A DNA stretch of 64,000 nt from Strigamia acuminata (lineage: Eukaryota; Arthropoda; Chilopoda; Geophilomorpha; Linotaeniidae): assembly GCA_949358305.1 (NCBI GenBank), contig OX442314.1, forward strand, positions 32,917,608 through 32,981,607, in the 5' to 3' direction. Below the pieces are notes generated by a model that was not told where the DNA came from, did no database searches, and saw nothing but the letters and a program-made list of their open reading frames with translations. Shown here one piece after another: positions 41,449 to 52,978 of the stretch. The first letter of the stretch is position 1; every line of letters starts with the position of its first letter. The position numbers were made by a program, and so were the translations under genes.

Positions 41449-43062
41449 ATGGCGTCGAATAATGTGAATCAAACACAAAAAAATCTTATGACTAGTTTGC
41501 ACAATTCGCGAGATGAAGGACGAGTGGGTATGGTTGTGTTAAAGTGCAACGACGGTGGACGTGTGCTTGCCGATAAATGTCAATTGGTCGCCGAAAGTGA
41601 TTATTTCGGTGCAATGTTCAGCCGCAACAACATCGAGAACGAAACGAACGAGGCATCATTCTCGGACATATCTTCCGTCGTCATGGAAATCATCGTCCAA
41701 TTCTTGTACGCGCAAGATATTCCCATCCCCGCCGAAATATCTGACACTGTAATGCGAGAAATATTCTTTGCAGCTAACAAAATGCTGTTGCGGGACTTAT
41801 TTGACAATTACTGGACCGAGTATACAGATTCGGTAACCTTTGACAACTTTCTAGACATTTGGCAGTTGGCGGAACTGTTCCACCAAGACAAAACGCTGAA
41901 AGACGTTCGACTGTACGTGTCACACCACACGAAACTCATCTCCGCAACCGATCAACTTGGCAAAATCACGGCTGCACAAATGGAAAGTCTATCTGAAGTC
42001 AAGACTCCTGAAAATGCTGGTGACATGATTGTGTTCAATTTAAATTGGATTATCAAGTCACCCGGAACGGAAAGCAAGACCGAACGTCAGTTGAATTTTC
42101 TATCCGAATGCGGTCTGGAGGAATTGACGGAACATTCGCTTCAGCAACTGATTTCATCCGACGTCGTTACCAAATCAGCAGAAATATACAGCGCAGTAAG
42201 CAAAACCGTTCTTTCAAAGTGGTTAACAACGTTGTCGAGAAAAGTTGAAATATCAGTTTTTGAAGTTACGAGCGAAAGCTGCACCCGTAAAATTTCTTAT
42301 TTAAACCACGAAGAGTGGGAGACTTTGGTCGATCTGCCTCATCACAGCTGCGCCGCAACGGATTGGTATCCAATAATTTTGGATGGGAAAGAGATAGTTT
42401 GCGTGACTCTCAGGCAAAATCGATTGGGACTTCAAGCAACTGACTTGACTACGAATAAAATTGTCGAACGACCCGAGGAAGTTGCGATGGATGTATCTTG
42501 TGAAACCTCAGATAATATAAACGTCTTCTTTAAACGAACAAATTCCACTTATTTGCGTTTTAGTTACGACTTTCAATGGAATATCATTGATTTTCATGCT
42601 GACATCTCGAATTGCAAATCTTTGCTTTTGGTAACTTTGGAAGATGATGAAGAACGGAGGTATTATTTCGATGTGGACGAGACGCGCATAAAGATTATTA
42701 ACACGGATTCGGGAACCTGTGAGACAAAAGAAAAATTACCGGGCAATTGGCAAAGCATCACGTGTAAAGATCACGTTGAATGGCGTTCTGAAAAGTTGAT
42801 TTTTGTTCAACAAAGCCCAAATCGGTGTCTGTTAATTTACGACATCGAAAATGACTGCTGGAGCGTTGTTTCGTCGCTGAATATCGATGGTGATGTGTTT
42901 TTATATGTCCCGTACGACGACGACTGCCTGATATTCACAAAAACAGACGTGGCGTACAATGTGTATTCGTTAAACACGATGACCAAAGTGAATGAATACA
43001 AGACGCCTACAAATTTTGATGGCTGCATCCATTTTGACGTTAGCGTTGGTGAACAAATTTGA
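41449..43062 (+). CDS. BTB-BACK-kelch-like protein 3 (537 aa), intronless
   Basis: Starts MASNNVNQTQKNLMT. BTB domain at about 22-122 (MVVLKCNDGGRVLADKCQLV, SDYFGAMFSRNNIENE, IIVQFLYAQDIPI), BACK at about 128-240 (NFLDIWQLAELFHQDKTLKD, VRLYVSHHT), then the propeller. It belongs to a second subfamily with the pseudogene at 36336 (same upstream sequence and N-terminus), but its last 90 residues are almost the same as in the MESAN/MDSAN subfamily. It ends VSVGEQI. Codon use and the lack of introns match the other copies. Confidence 0.88.
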   Translation: MASNNVNQTQKNLMTSLHNSRDEGRVGMVVLKCNDGGRVLADKCQLVAESDYFGAMFSRNNIENETNEASFSDISSVVMEIIVQFLYAQDIPIPAEISDTVMREIFFAANKMLLRDLFDNYWTEYTDSVTFDNFLDIWQLAELFHQDKTLKDVRLYVSHHTKLISATDQLGKITAAQMESLSEVKTPENAGDMIVFNLNWIIKSPGTESKTERQLNFLSECGLEELTEHSLQQLISSDVVTKSAEIYSAVSKTVLSKWLTTLSRKVEISVFEVTSESCTRKISYLNHEEWETLVDLPHHSCAATDWYPIILDGKEIVCVTLRQNRLGLQATDLTTNKIVERPEEVAMDVSCETSDNINVFFKRTNSTYLRFSYDFQWNIIDFHADISNCKSLLLVTLEDDEERRYYFDVDETRIKIINTDSGTCETKEKLPGNWQSITCKDHVEWRSEKLIFVQQSPNRCLLIYDIENDCWSVVSSLNIDGDVFLYVPYDDDCLIFTKTDVAYNVYSLNTMTKVNEYKTPTNFDGCIHFDVSVGEQI

Positions 43063-44002
43063 ATTTGTCTTATTTTTGTTAGACTCACATTCAACTTTCG
43101 TGAGTGATCGTGTGTTTGTGTGTACTGTACATAATAAAACTTTTGAAACATATTTCAATACGTTCATTACTAATACTCCGTCATGACATGTTTACGTATT
43201 TTGAATTTTTCTTTCATCTTCTTCAAGAGCTTATTCCCCATACATCGAAACGTATGATAATATTTTCCCATAACTAATCAGTAATTACCATAGGAAAATT
43301 CTATGATGTTCGTGTATTGTACTTACGGTTCTTTTGGTTTAAATAAACCCGGAAAAACACTTTCTTTTTGTGTAGTGTTTTTATTTTAAATCGAAATTAA
43401 TAAAGCGCACATTTGCACTTTAATGTACATTAATTCAAACATCAAATGGCCACCCCCTGCAAACTCATAAAAAATTTTAATGATAAAATTTAAATTAAAA
43501 ATTAATTATATTTAACGAACGCCGCGCCATTAACCGGATATGATATGAGCAAGATGTGAAGTGACATGCGCGCGCGGCTTCGCTATGGGTTTAAAAGAAT
43601 TTATACAAATTATTGAATCTTATTTCCGCGGTTAGGCGGTTCAGGGCAGAATTGGAACCACCCCAAACATCAAATATCAAATATCAAATATTTTGGAATG
43701 GAATTGGAGGCGGAATTGAGAGGAGCGGATTTGAATTGCATCGAGGCGGAATTGCAGTCTTTTGGGGGCGGTTTTGGAACCGGTGGAATTGATTCTGGCG
43801 GAAATAAACCCTGCCCTTTTTAACGACGAAAATAATTTATAAAAATAATGGCAAAAAAATTAAAAATAGAAAAGTTACAATAGAAAAAAAAACAATTATC
43901 GCTTTTTATTTTTTTTTAAACTAAATAAATTTTAATTATCCTATGGAAGGCTTACTGGCGACATTGCAGGAAAGCACGAGAAGCACTTTTCATCACACGG
44001 AC
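43063..44002. other. Intergenic, no gene seen
   Basis: AT-rich, with AATAAA near 43132 and repeated ATCAAATATC and GGAATTG(G/C)A words at 43665-43800. Confidence 0.5.
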
Positions 44003-45079
<1,077 letters not shown>

Positions 45080-45548
45080 TTGATGGCGAGGACTTTTCTG
45101 TACAGAAGTGAAGACACAAGACTGAAGACACGGTTGTTAAATACCTCGACGAAAAGAAGACGAAGACGAAGTATGCTTGTGACGTTTGGCGTGCTTACTG
45201 GGCCATAATAATACTATTATGACTGGGCTGACCAATGGCCAAATAATGCAATTACACCCGCTAGGGGGAGTTGCCGGTCCCGGAAGTGGACAGGGGGACC
45301 AATTGGGAGATGGTAGAGCTGCAGAGAGGCCAAAAACCGTCAAATATCGAGAAAAAAGGCCTTTTTTGTATCAAATAAATAATTTTTAGGCTGAAAAGTT
45401 TGTTTTTAGGCCAAAAAATGTATTTATTAATGGGCAAAAGTTCGAAAGGATGTGTTTAAAAAGCAAAATAAAGATGATACCGTTAAAATGAGCACACCGT
45501 AGTGATTTATTCGAGATTCAAAGATTGTTATTTCACTTTGTGATGTTT
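45080..45548. other. Upstream region of the prolyl hydroxylase
   Basis: Holds the presumed promoter of the minus-strand hydroxylase and the 3' end of the next minus-strand gene. No further gene recognised. Confidence 0.5.
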
Positions 45549-45864
45549 TTATATTCTGTACTTGTACGCTCTTTCACATCCCACTTTTGCCAAACACATG
45601 GGAAATGTTTTAGACGAATTGTCTTTGAATGGTTGACACGGTAGTTCTTTTGGGTGACTAAATCCTTGCCAGTGGAAACAATGCGTTTTGTTGCTCAAAG
45701 GCGGGATGTATTCCGGAAGGTGGCGTGATTGTTTTTGTAAATAATTGACGGGAACTGTCTGCTGCGGATAAACGGATCGCTTGTCGTGAATTCCTGGAGT
45801 GCCCCAATCACATTCCGAGCCCAAATATCGAAATTTTGCTGGCAACTGAAAGTATTTCAAAATG

Positions 45865-45899
<35 letters not shown>

Positions 45900-46611
45900 A
45901 AATAAATCAACAAATAAAAATAAATAAATAAATAAATAAATAAAAATTATTCAATTACGGTAATTAAAAAAATTAATAAATAAAAATAAATAAAAATAAA
46001 TCAACAAATAAAAATAGATAAATAAACGTTACTTGAATGGAATCTTTTGAACCAGGACAACCTCTGAAATGCTGCATTAACTTCATGTACTAAAAATAAC
46101 AAAATGTTTGATTTTCGGTGTAAAAAAAATAAATCTGACAAAGATTTAATGATTACTTTAGGATCAAGACGCATCCAAACTCTCGCCAAATCATTTTCCC
46201 AATTAATCCTCTCTTCTTTCAACTTACATGCCTTTTCTGCAGACAAACCGGTAGCCGTAGCATAGTTTGCTGATATTCCACAATTAAATTTTGATTTTAA
46301 AAACGAACATCAAATCACGCCGAGATAAGTACCTGGAACTTTACACGGTAAATCCCACGTTGAAACGTAAGAATTGAAGGAACGAAATGGAGATGTCTTC
46401 TTGGCATCTAAAATGTGGCCTTTGTCGTCGCTAATAAACACCGTGAAACCAGACAAAGGTTGTGGCTTCTAATAGAACGACCAAGCCAATGATTCAATAC
46501 GATTTAAAATGTAAAACATACTCGAGATTTTCGCCGGTAACTCCAAGATTGAGACCGCGGCCCTTCCCCCGCGCTTTTTTCGTACTGACCGCTATGATAA
46601 CTAACAGACAT
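45549..46611 (-). CDS. CFAP126: Flattop/CFAP126 homologue, 230 aa, five exons
   Basis: Exons (minus): 46611-46522, 46468-46333, 46269-46157, 46089-46033 and 45845-45549; phases join without a break. The N-terminus has the Flattop order: YHSGQYEKSA, then SQSWSYRR, GFTVFISDDKGHIL, and SPFRSF…STWDLPCKVP. Human Flattop has NYSANQYEK, QNWSP, GYTQIIANDRGHL and WGSF.GTW.MP.KIP at the same spacing. Flattop binds axonemal microtubules and basal bodies and helps position cilia. The C-terminal 100 residues (PAKFRYLGSECDWGTPG…) are unfamiliar. The neighbour on the other side of a 658-bp spacer is a doublecortin gene, also of ciliary type, and two X-boxes lie between. Identification is from motif order, not a database search. 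Confidence 0.75.
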
Positions 46612-47269
46612 TTCAGCGTAAGTGTATTACATATTGTACAAAATTTTTAAAATTCGAATATTATTAAGAAATGCGGTGCGTGGTGAATCTGTTTGAATAA
46701 TAAACAGCAAAAACACCGAGTACGATTCTTGAAATGTCATTGTTTTTCCAAAATTGTTGCGAGTTGATTGTAGCAGCAGAAATATTCAACATTTTTCACA
46801 TGGCAAATTTTCTCAAGGCACTACAATCTGGCTGCCCCTTGTTTTACAAGCGATTCCATCGCGGTGCTGCTCTGCACAGCTTGAAGGATACACACAGGGT
46901 TGTATCAAAAAAATGTATGCACATTTAAATTAAATTATACATTACTCATTAGTTGCGGGCGGTGTTGGTCAATTAACGTTTCTGGTGTAGATTTTTCCGC
47001 TTTTTCTTTTGGCGTTTAGTTTTTGACGATCTAAGCATCCGTTCTCGAGATATTTGCGTTTTTCATCAATTTTTGTGTTACCACGGTTACTGTTGCCGTC
47101 AGCAACAATCTGCCGTTGTTGCCATTAGGCCTAGAGTTGAGTAGGAATTAAGAAAACTGACTAAAGGGTGTAGAATCTCTGCTGGAGTGGGGAAGCCATG
47201 GAATGTCGTAAATGAATGAGGGCAAAGGGGAAGAAATTTTGGTTCATCTGCGAATTTTGATCGATCGCA
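46612..47269. promoter_or_regulatory. Shared spacer between two divergent ciliary-type genes
   Basis: 658 bp between the two start codons. It contains the X-box pair and no evident ORF or element. Likely a bidirectional promoter. Confidence 0.6.
47077..47106. promoter_or_regulatory. Two adjacent RFX X-box motifs
   Basis: 47077-47090 read on the minus strand is GTAACC-gt-GGTAAC; 47092-47106 on the plus strand is GTTGCC-gtc-AGCAAC. Both fit the X-box consensus GTNRCC-(0-3N)-RGYAAC exactly. RFX factors use this site to switch on ciliary genes. The pair is about 165-195 bp from the doublecortin ATG and about 470-495 bp from the CFAP126 ATG. Confidence 0.75.
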
Positions 47270-50131
47270 ATGAGCGAACATTTTATAAATTTGGACGTTA
47301 AATGGATCAGTGTGTTTCAGAATGGTGATATGTACACACCGCCCGTAAAATTCGTCGTTTATAGAAAACATTTGAGGAACTTCGACGTGTTCCTCAACTC
47401 CCTCACTCAGCGTCTCAAACCCCGATTTGGAGCGATCAGAAACCTATACACACCCGTACACGGACACAAAGTCAACTCTCTGGACGACTTAGAACCCAAT
47501 CAAAATTACGTCGCTGCTGGTACAGAAAAATTTCGCAATGTCCGGTAACAACTAAATAATAATTTAACAATAACGCCCGTACCGTTCAAAATTCCACTTA
47601 ATGCATTTGCGATATAATTCCAATGTATTTTTGAACCGTGTGGGTGGTTTCAATTATTTTAAAAATAATTTATATAAATTTAATAAAATAAATTTTTCAT
47701 TATTTTTTTCATTCACAGGTATGGGGGAATTCACTTTGTAGCTCAACCTGCACGGACAAGTCACCACCGTCCTTACAGTTTAGTAGAAGTAGGCTTAACT
47801 GCACTGCTCGTGCGAAAAAATCATTTAAATTCAATCATTTTCAACAGATTCAACCTGTAGTTCACAGTGCTATTAAAGTCGCTTCTCGGTATAAAACGGC
47901 TATTAAAAATTCAGCGGCTTTAACGATCTTGTAAGTAATTTTCTTCAATATTATTTTCAATGTATCTCATCTTTTTCGTGCATTTAGTGTCTATCGTAAT
48001 GGCGACGACATCTCGCCTCCGAAAGTTGTTCCTCTTATCAAGAGAGATCTGCGTAATTGGGACGTGGTATTGAAGCGAGTCAGCGAAAAGATTCTTCCGT
48101 TTGGGAGTTGTCATTTGCGCAGGTTTTGCAAAAGAAAATTATAAATTTTTAAAAAAAAATACAAATTTAATTTTATTCTACTTATATTTTCCAGACTGTG
48201 CAGTCTAAATGGCCACGTGATAAGCCGGATGACTGAATTGTGCAATGGAGACTATTACGTGGCAGTTATTGGCCGTGAAAACTTCAAATCTGTTACTTAC
48301 GGAATGCTCAATCCACCCGTTTCTAGAAAGTTAGCTAAGTATGGGCGCAGTCTCTAGAGCACACGCAACTGGTTTAAAAAATGTATAAACAAGTTTAAAT
48401 GACTTAAATGACTGCGTTTTGTGTGCTGTGGGGACTCAAAATCGTAGCGTCGGCATTTTTAATCAATATTGATTGATTTGCACAGGTTTACTAATTGGTC
48501 TTTGGCCGATTTTGCCAGTCCAAACAGATGTTTGAAACATACTTTGATGAGCAGTAGGTTCAGACGAAAGTTATTTGGGAAAAACAGGTTAATGAATAGA
48601 AACCATGATGAAAAAAAATTACAAATTAGTGTTAAAATAATTAAAAACAACTTAATTGGTGTTTGTTTTTGCAGTTTAAGGACCCAAAGTACAGTGCTGA
48701 ATGGCAAAGAAACGAGACGACTTTTCAGCAGCCAAATTACTACAAATGCGAGAACCAGAAAAGAGGATTCTGACGAAGGTATTAAATTCTATTAATATTA
48801 ATAACAATTTTCGTATAAATATATCTTTAATTCCATAGATCGTAATGGAATGTATCAATCCAAAACGCGAAAAGACAGTCAAATGGCCAACGAAAGTAAA
48901 AATGTGACTTCGCCGCTAGACAATCAAGAAATTGACGTAAGATTTTCAAAAAAAAAAAAAAAAAATAAATCCTCTACAAATTACAAATTTACGAGTTTAT
49001 AAATGCAAATTAGGATGAAGAAATTATTCCTCTGACGAGAAAAATAGCTCGAGAATTTAGTAGCAACATGAGCGACGAAAACGGCACAAGTGCGGACACT
49101 CCACACGCAACTGCTCCACTGGGTGTCGACGAAAAAGGTTAAACAAAAACAACAACAATAACAATCAGTGAATTGAAATACAATTTTGTCCAGATCAATC
49201 GTGCTACTCTCCTCAAGAGCAACGCGACGCCTGGTGCAACGAAATGCGCAAACTCAAAGACAAAATCCTCTCCAAGATCCACAACTCGAACACGGACGAC
49301 GAAAACGCGACCAAACTCGATATCGTCGCGGACCTGGTTGCCAGCTCTCCCGACAGCACGGTGCGCCAGCCATCTCTGAAGTGCGAAACCCATCGACTGA
49401 CAAAGAGCAACCAAGACGAATGGGTGGAAACAACTCCGAAGAAAACCAAGAGCAAACTGCGCAAACCGAGGATTTTTAGCAACAAATCCACGTCTTCCTG
49501 CGCGTCGGACGCGACCACATACACCGTCGACAGCTCGAGCTCGTCGGACATCGCGCGGAACAAATCGTCGACGGAAGAAACGACCGACTCGTCCAAGCTC
49601 GCCGTCGTCCGCACGAATCGCCACACGAGCTACACTCAGCCGTTGTGCAACGAACTGAGTCCGCAGTCTACCGAGCCGCGCTACGGCGAGAGCGAGACGA
49701 ACGACTCGTACAGGAACGATTCGTTCATCTCGGACAGGAACGATTCGTTCATCTCGGACAGGAACGATTCGTTCATCGCGGACATGAATTCGTACCGCGA
49801 TCTGTTCAACAGAACGTACACGTTCGAGAAAGACAGTCTGGAGGATATACTGTTGCAGCATATTCCGTCGGGCGAAAATAATATTGAAATCGAACTGCCC
49901 TCAGCGAGCAGCAATGACTTTCCTATTTTGGATTCGATTTCGTTCCAGCCGTTCGTTCAGTGCGGCGTTAGTGATAAACAGAGTCCTAGCAACAAGAGAA
50001 ATTCTTATTTGAATGGCGTCAGCCATATAAATATTGAATTTGAATCGAGTTACTACAATAGCGGAGCCGAAGACGGTCGTCAAATGACGTATTTCCCCGA
50101 GGAAATCGATTTTGACAGCCTGAAATATTAA
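47270..50131 (+). CDS. Tandem doublecortin-domain protein (DCDC2-like), 690 aa, ten exons
   Basis: Exons 47270-47544, 47719-47788, 47848-47930, 47988-48122, 48195-48338, 48486-48587, 48675-48778, 48839-48936, 49014-49137 and 49194-50131; all junction phases fit. The first doublecortin domain is residues 12-100 (ISVFQNGDMYTPPVKFVVYR, GHKVNSLDDLEPNQNYVAAG). The second is about 145-225 (FVYRNGDDISPPKVVPLIKR, LNGHVISRMTELCNGDYYVA). Such domains bind and stabilise microtubules. The long C-terminal part is low-complexity, Ser/Thr-rich and acidic, with three NDSFISDR-type repeats (codons at 49705-49785). The tandem-domain layout with a long tail is that of DCDC2, a ciliary protein. It is divergent from CFAP126, with RFX sites upstream. 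Confidence 0.88.
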
Positions 50132-50380
50132 ATGGTGGAAAGAGAGAAAAATCTTGTTTTTAATTTTTAGAAAATGGATTTGTGCCGAATTGTAACAAAT
50201 TTTACTAGAGAATTCTTCCCTGTACGTCCTGTTGTCTAGGTCAAAATTATTATTCTTAATGAATAACAAATTTGACAGTTTCACTAACAAAAATAATTGC
50301 AAGTAATAAAGTGTGTCAAAAGATGTGGAATATTTCTTTTCGTCGTCGATATCGTCGTGCAAAACGTACAAAAAACGTGT
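50132..50380. other. Spacer between doublecortin and SR genes
   Basis: 3' UTR of the doublecortin gene and upstream region of the SR gene. An AATAAA-like site is not obvious in the first 100 bp. Confidence 0.4.
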
Positions 50381-50464
50381 GTGCGTTGTCCAAAACGTCG
50401 GATCGACGTTGTGCGTTCACCACAACGTCTCGGCGACGTGTCTAAGTATAATTCAGTATATAAA
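50362..50464 (+). promoter_or_regulatory. SR-gene promoter: clustered AACGT/ACGT motifs and TATA box
   Basis: AAAACGT or ACAACGT words occur at about 50362, 50374, 50391 and 50432, with GACGT(T/G) between them. TATATAAA lies at 50457-50464, followed by CCGCCACC. The Cdc25 promoter has the same arrangement (AAAACGTGA repeats, then TATATAAACCCCC). Confidence 0.5.
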
Positions 50465-50528
50465 CCGCCACCTACCATAACCACAATCATCTAAAGCCGT
50501 TTGAAGTCACTCGTCATATCGTAATTCA

Positions 50529-51377
50529 ATGGCACGAATTTTCGTTGGGGGATTAGCTCGGGACGCATGCGAAAAGGATATTGAGGATTTCTTCGAGGGA
50601 TACGAAATTGAAGAGATTTTTGTTAAAACCGGCTTCGCTTTCGTGGAAATAAAGAATAAGCGCGACGCCGACGAAGCCATTGAATGCTTAGACCGTCAGA
50701 AATTGTTAGGTCGACCAGTGACGGTGACGTTTGCCCGGGGACGTCGCGATGAGAGGAGAGAACCGTCACGCAATTTTGATTCCGGTCGTAGATTTCGCGA
50801 CGAATCACGAAATTCGAGGGATGGTCGTCGTGGGTTTGGCGAAACATTCCGTGTGATTGTGGAGAATGTGGCGGACTACATGAGTTGGCGGGACCTAAAA
50901 GAATGCATGGAGAAAGCTGGAAAGGTGGTGCACGCGGAAGCGCATAGAATGAGGAGAAACGAAGGTTTTGTTGATTTTGCGACGGAACGGGATCGAGGAA
51001 TGGCGATCGAAATGTTTCATAATACCGAATTGCACGGGCGGCGCGTGCGATTGGTGAGACCGAACGTGGAGATGAGTCGTGAAGAGTCGAGATCGAGACC
51101 TGCCGTTAGAAGCCGTGGCCAAAATTCGTTCAGATCTAGATCGCCTATTAAGTCGTTCCGGTCGAGATCGGGCAGAAGACCGAGATCTCCACTGAGATCT
51201 CGCGGACGCCAGGAGAAGCTACCCGAAGATTCCGTTGTAGCTGATCATAAATTAGTCGATGCGGACGAAAATTTGCCTGAAAGTATCGGCGACGAGGAAA
51301 AGTTGCGAGAAAGTATCGAAGAGGGCGAAATATTAAACGGAAGCACCGACGAAGACAAAATATTGAACAACGTATGA
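50529..51377 (+). CDS. SR splicing factor with two RRMs (SRSF4/5/6-like), 282 aa, intronless
   Basis: RRM1 is residues 2-72: RNP2 IFVGGL and RNP1 TGFAFVEI. After a short basic, Gly/Arg linker, RRM2 is about 100-178 with FRVIVENVADYMSWRDLKE; the SWxDLK signature is that of the second RRM of dual-RRM SR proteins. The RS region is about 185-240 (SRSRPAVRSRG, FRSRSPIKSFRSRSGRR), shorter than in SRp55/B52. An acidic tail with repeated ESIGDEEKLRESIEEGE ends the protein. SR proteins bind exonic enhancers and recruit U1 and U2AF; the RS domain is phosphorylated by SRPK and CLK. The absence of introns suggests origin by retrotransposition. A nearly identical 3' half is repeated at 55170-55673. Confidence 0.93.
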   Translation: MARIFVGGLARDACEKDIEDFFEGYEIEEIFVKTGFAFVEIKNKRDADEAIECLDRQKLLGRPVTVTFARGRRDERREPSRNFDSGRRFRDESRNSRDGRRGFGETFRVIVENVADYMSWRDLKECMEKAGKVVHAEAHRMRRNEGFVDFATERDRGMAIEMFHNTELHGRRVRLVRPNVEMSREESRSRPAVRSRGQNSFRSRSPIKSFRSRSGRRPRSPLRSRGRQEKLPEDSVVADHKLVDADENLPESIGDEEKLRESIEEGEILNGSTDEDKILNNV

Positions 51378-51397
51378 AATCCAGTTAAAATAAAACA

Positions 51398-51432
51398 ATT
51401 GAATGTTCCAACGAATAGTTGGAACATTCAAT
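51398..51432. other. Perfect 15-bp hairpin after the SR gene
   Basis: ATTGAATGTTCCAAC, loop GAATA, GTTGGAACATTCAAT, starting 21 bp after the stop codon and overlapping an AATAAA. It could be a 3' UTR processing or stability element, or the edge of the BEL/Pao LTR that follows. A related palindrome CACGTTGAATGTTCAACGTG is at about 52483. Confidence 0.85.
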
Positions 51433-52430
51433 AAATTCCAGTGAATTAATGGGTTCAGGTTCAAAGTTCGGTTTTCAACTTTAAAGTTTCAGTGAATACA
51501 AAGATTTTCAGTCGCTCAGCAAGAACGACTCTCCTGGTTAAAGGTAAAAAGTGTACTGATTTATTTGCACTTGAAAACAAGATTAAATACAAAATGGAGA
51601 ATGACTTCTCTGAAAAAGATACAAAAAAGGGGTTTGAAGACCCAATACAAAAGAAATCGTCACTACATCTGGTGAAAATTACCCATTCCAGGACATTATT
51701 TTTCGACAACATCTCCGTGCGCTTCTAGCAAGCACAATCTCTGCACAGGTCGTCTTAATTTCTTTCCATTAGCCAGTCTGACTTCCATCCATTCCCGGAA
51801 ATGTTTCTACCATTTGTCCCATCAGCCACGTCGAACGAGGTTGATTTTCATCTTGGATTAAAATCACATCATCTTCCTTCAACGTGCTGTTTTAAAGACT
51901 CTTAATTCGGCTAAACATTCCATCTAACCCAAATCTGTCTCATTAATTTCTCCCTTAATTTCCATCGTTTCAAAAGCTCCGTGGAATGTGACGATAATTC
52001 CTTTGTATCGATCTGATGAGTATTTGGGAGGGTCACTTGGCGTTTCCCAGCCAAAAAATGGGAGGGGGTTCACGTTCACTCGCGTCGCTGTAGACGTATG
52101 AGATGGGCCGTGAATTTATCATGGCCTCCCCCACCTCACATAAGGCTGTATTTAATTCTTCTCGTCTCCCCAAAATCTTTTTCAAACAAGTTTTGACGGA
52201 ACTCACCCCACCAGGCTGCCCTTTCCACTACGAATTTCCATTCTACCCTATTTTTGGTCAAACACCCACTCAAATCTTCTTTGCGAATACTGTTTATCAA
52301 AGTTCTCAATTCCACGTCTCTGCGTTTAAATGTCTTGGCGAGAAAAATCGTCGCAGAGACATCACAAAGTCCTCCGTACTCATCGTAGTGGTTAGTAGTT
52401 GTTAAACTTGAAGTAAATTAAATACACTTG
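51433..52430 (-). mobile_element. BEL/Pao remnant 1: LTR-like end and integrase C-terminal region
   Basis: The minus strand from about 52400 to 51728 translates, with breaks, as the end of a BEL/Pao polyprotein (DVILIQDENQPRSTWLMGQ, typical of the module after integrase). 51470-51640 resembles 52510-52640 (GTTAAAGGTAAAAAGTGTAC against TTTAAGGTAAAAGGGTACAC) and is probably LTR. Frameshifted. Confidence 0.65.
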
Positions 52431-52978
52431 CAAATTTACCAATTAATTTCCAAAGTTCTCTGGATACAAATGATTAAAGTTGAAGTCACGTTGAATGTTC
52501 AACGTGGCGTTGGAGTTTGAAGTAAGCACGACCACACTGTTTAAGGTAAAAGGGTACACTAACTTTATTCTATTCAAAAAGGTAACATGTGATGCAAATG
52601 ACGAGTTCGAAGAACCAATCACAAGCATTTACAAGATGGCGAAATGCAAATGACGCGCTCGAAAGACCAATGACGAGCGTGTCACAATTTAGAAGATTAT
52701 AACATTCTTTAACAGATTAGCAACTAACATTCCGGTCGATAACAGAACAAGTTAAACCTTTTTAAATGGAAATTGAAAACATATTATAATAAAATGATAA
52801 ACAGTTAAGTGGAAATAAAACACTTTGTAATACGAAAATATAACATACACAAATCAAATAAAATCATAAATTCAATATCAAAATTCACAAGTAAAATTGG
52901 AAACATAAATCAACAATACAAATCGAATAATATAACTAAACACAATTATTAATAAAGGACAACAATTTACTCGTAAAA
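52431..52978. mobile_element. LTR-like segment between the two BEL/Pao remnants
   Basis: Contains the palindrome at about 52483, the segment shared with the first remnant, and a short direct repeat (ATGCAAATGACG at about 52592 and 52645). The AT-rich remainder has no ORF. Confidence 0.45.

Noticed and set aside
49139-49861. 240-codon antisense ORF opposite the last doublecortin exon
   Set aside because: Val/Arg-rich mirror of the Ser/Asp-rich tail; the sense exon is fixed by nine matching splice junctions.
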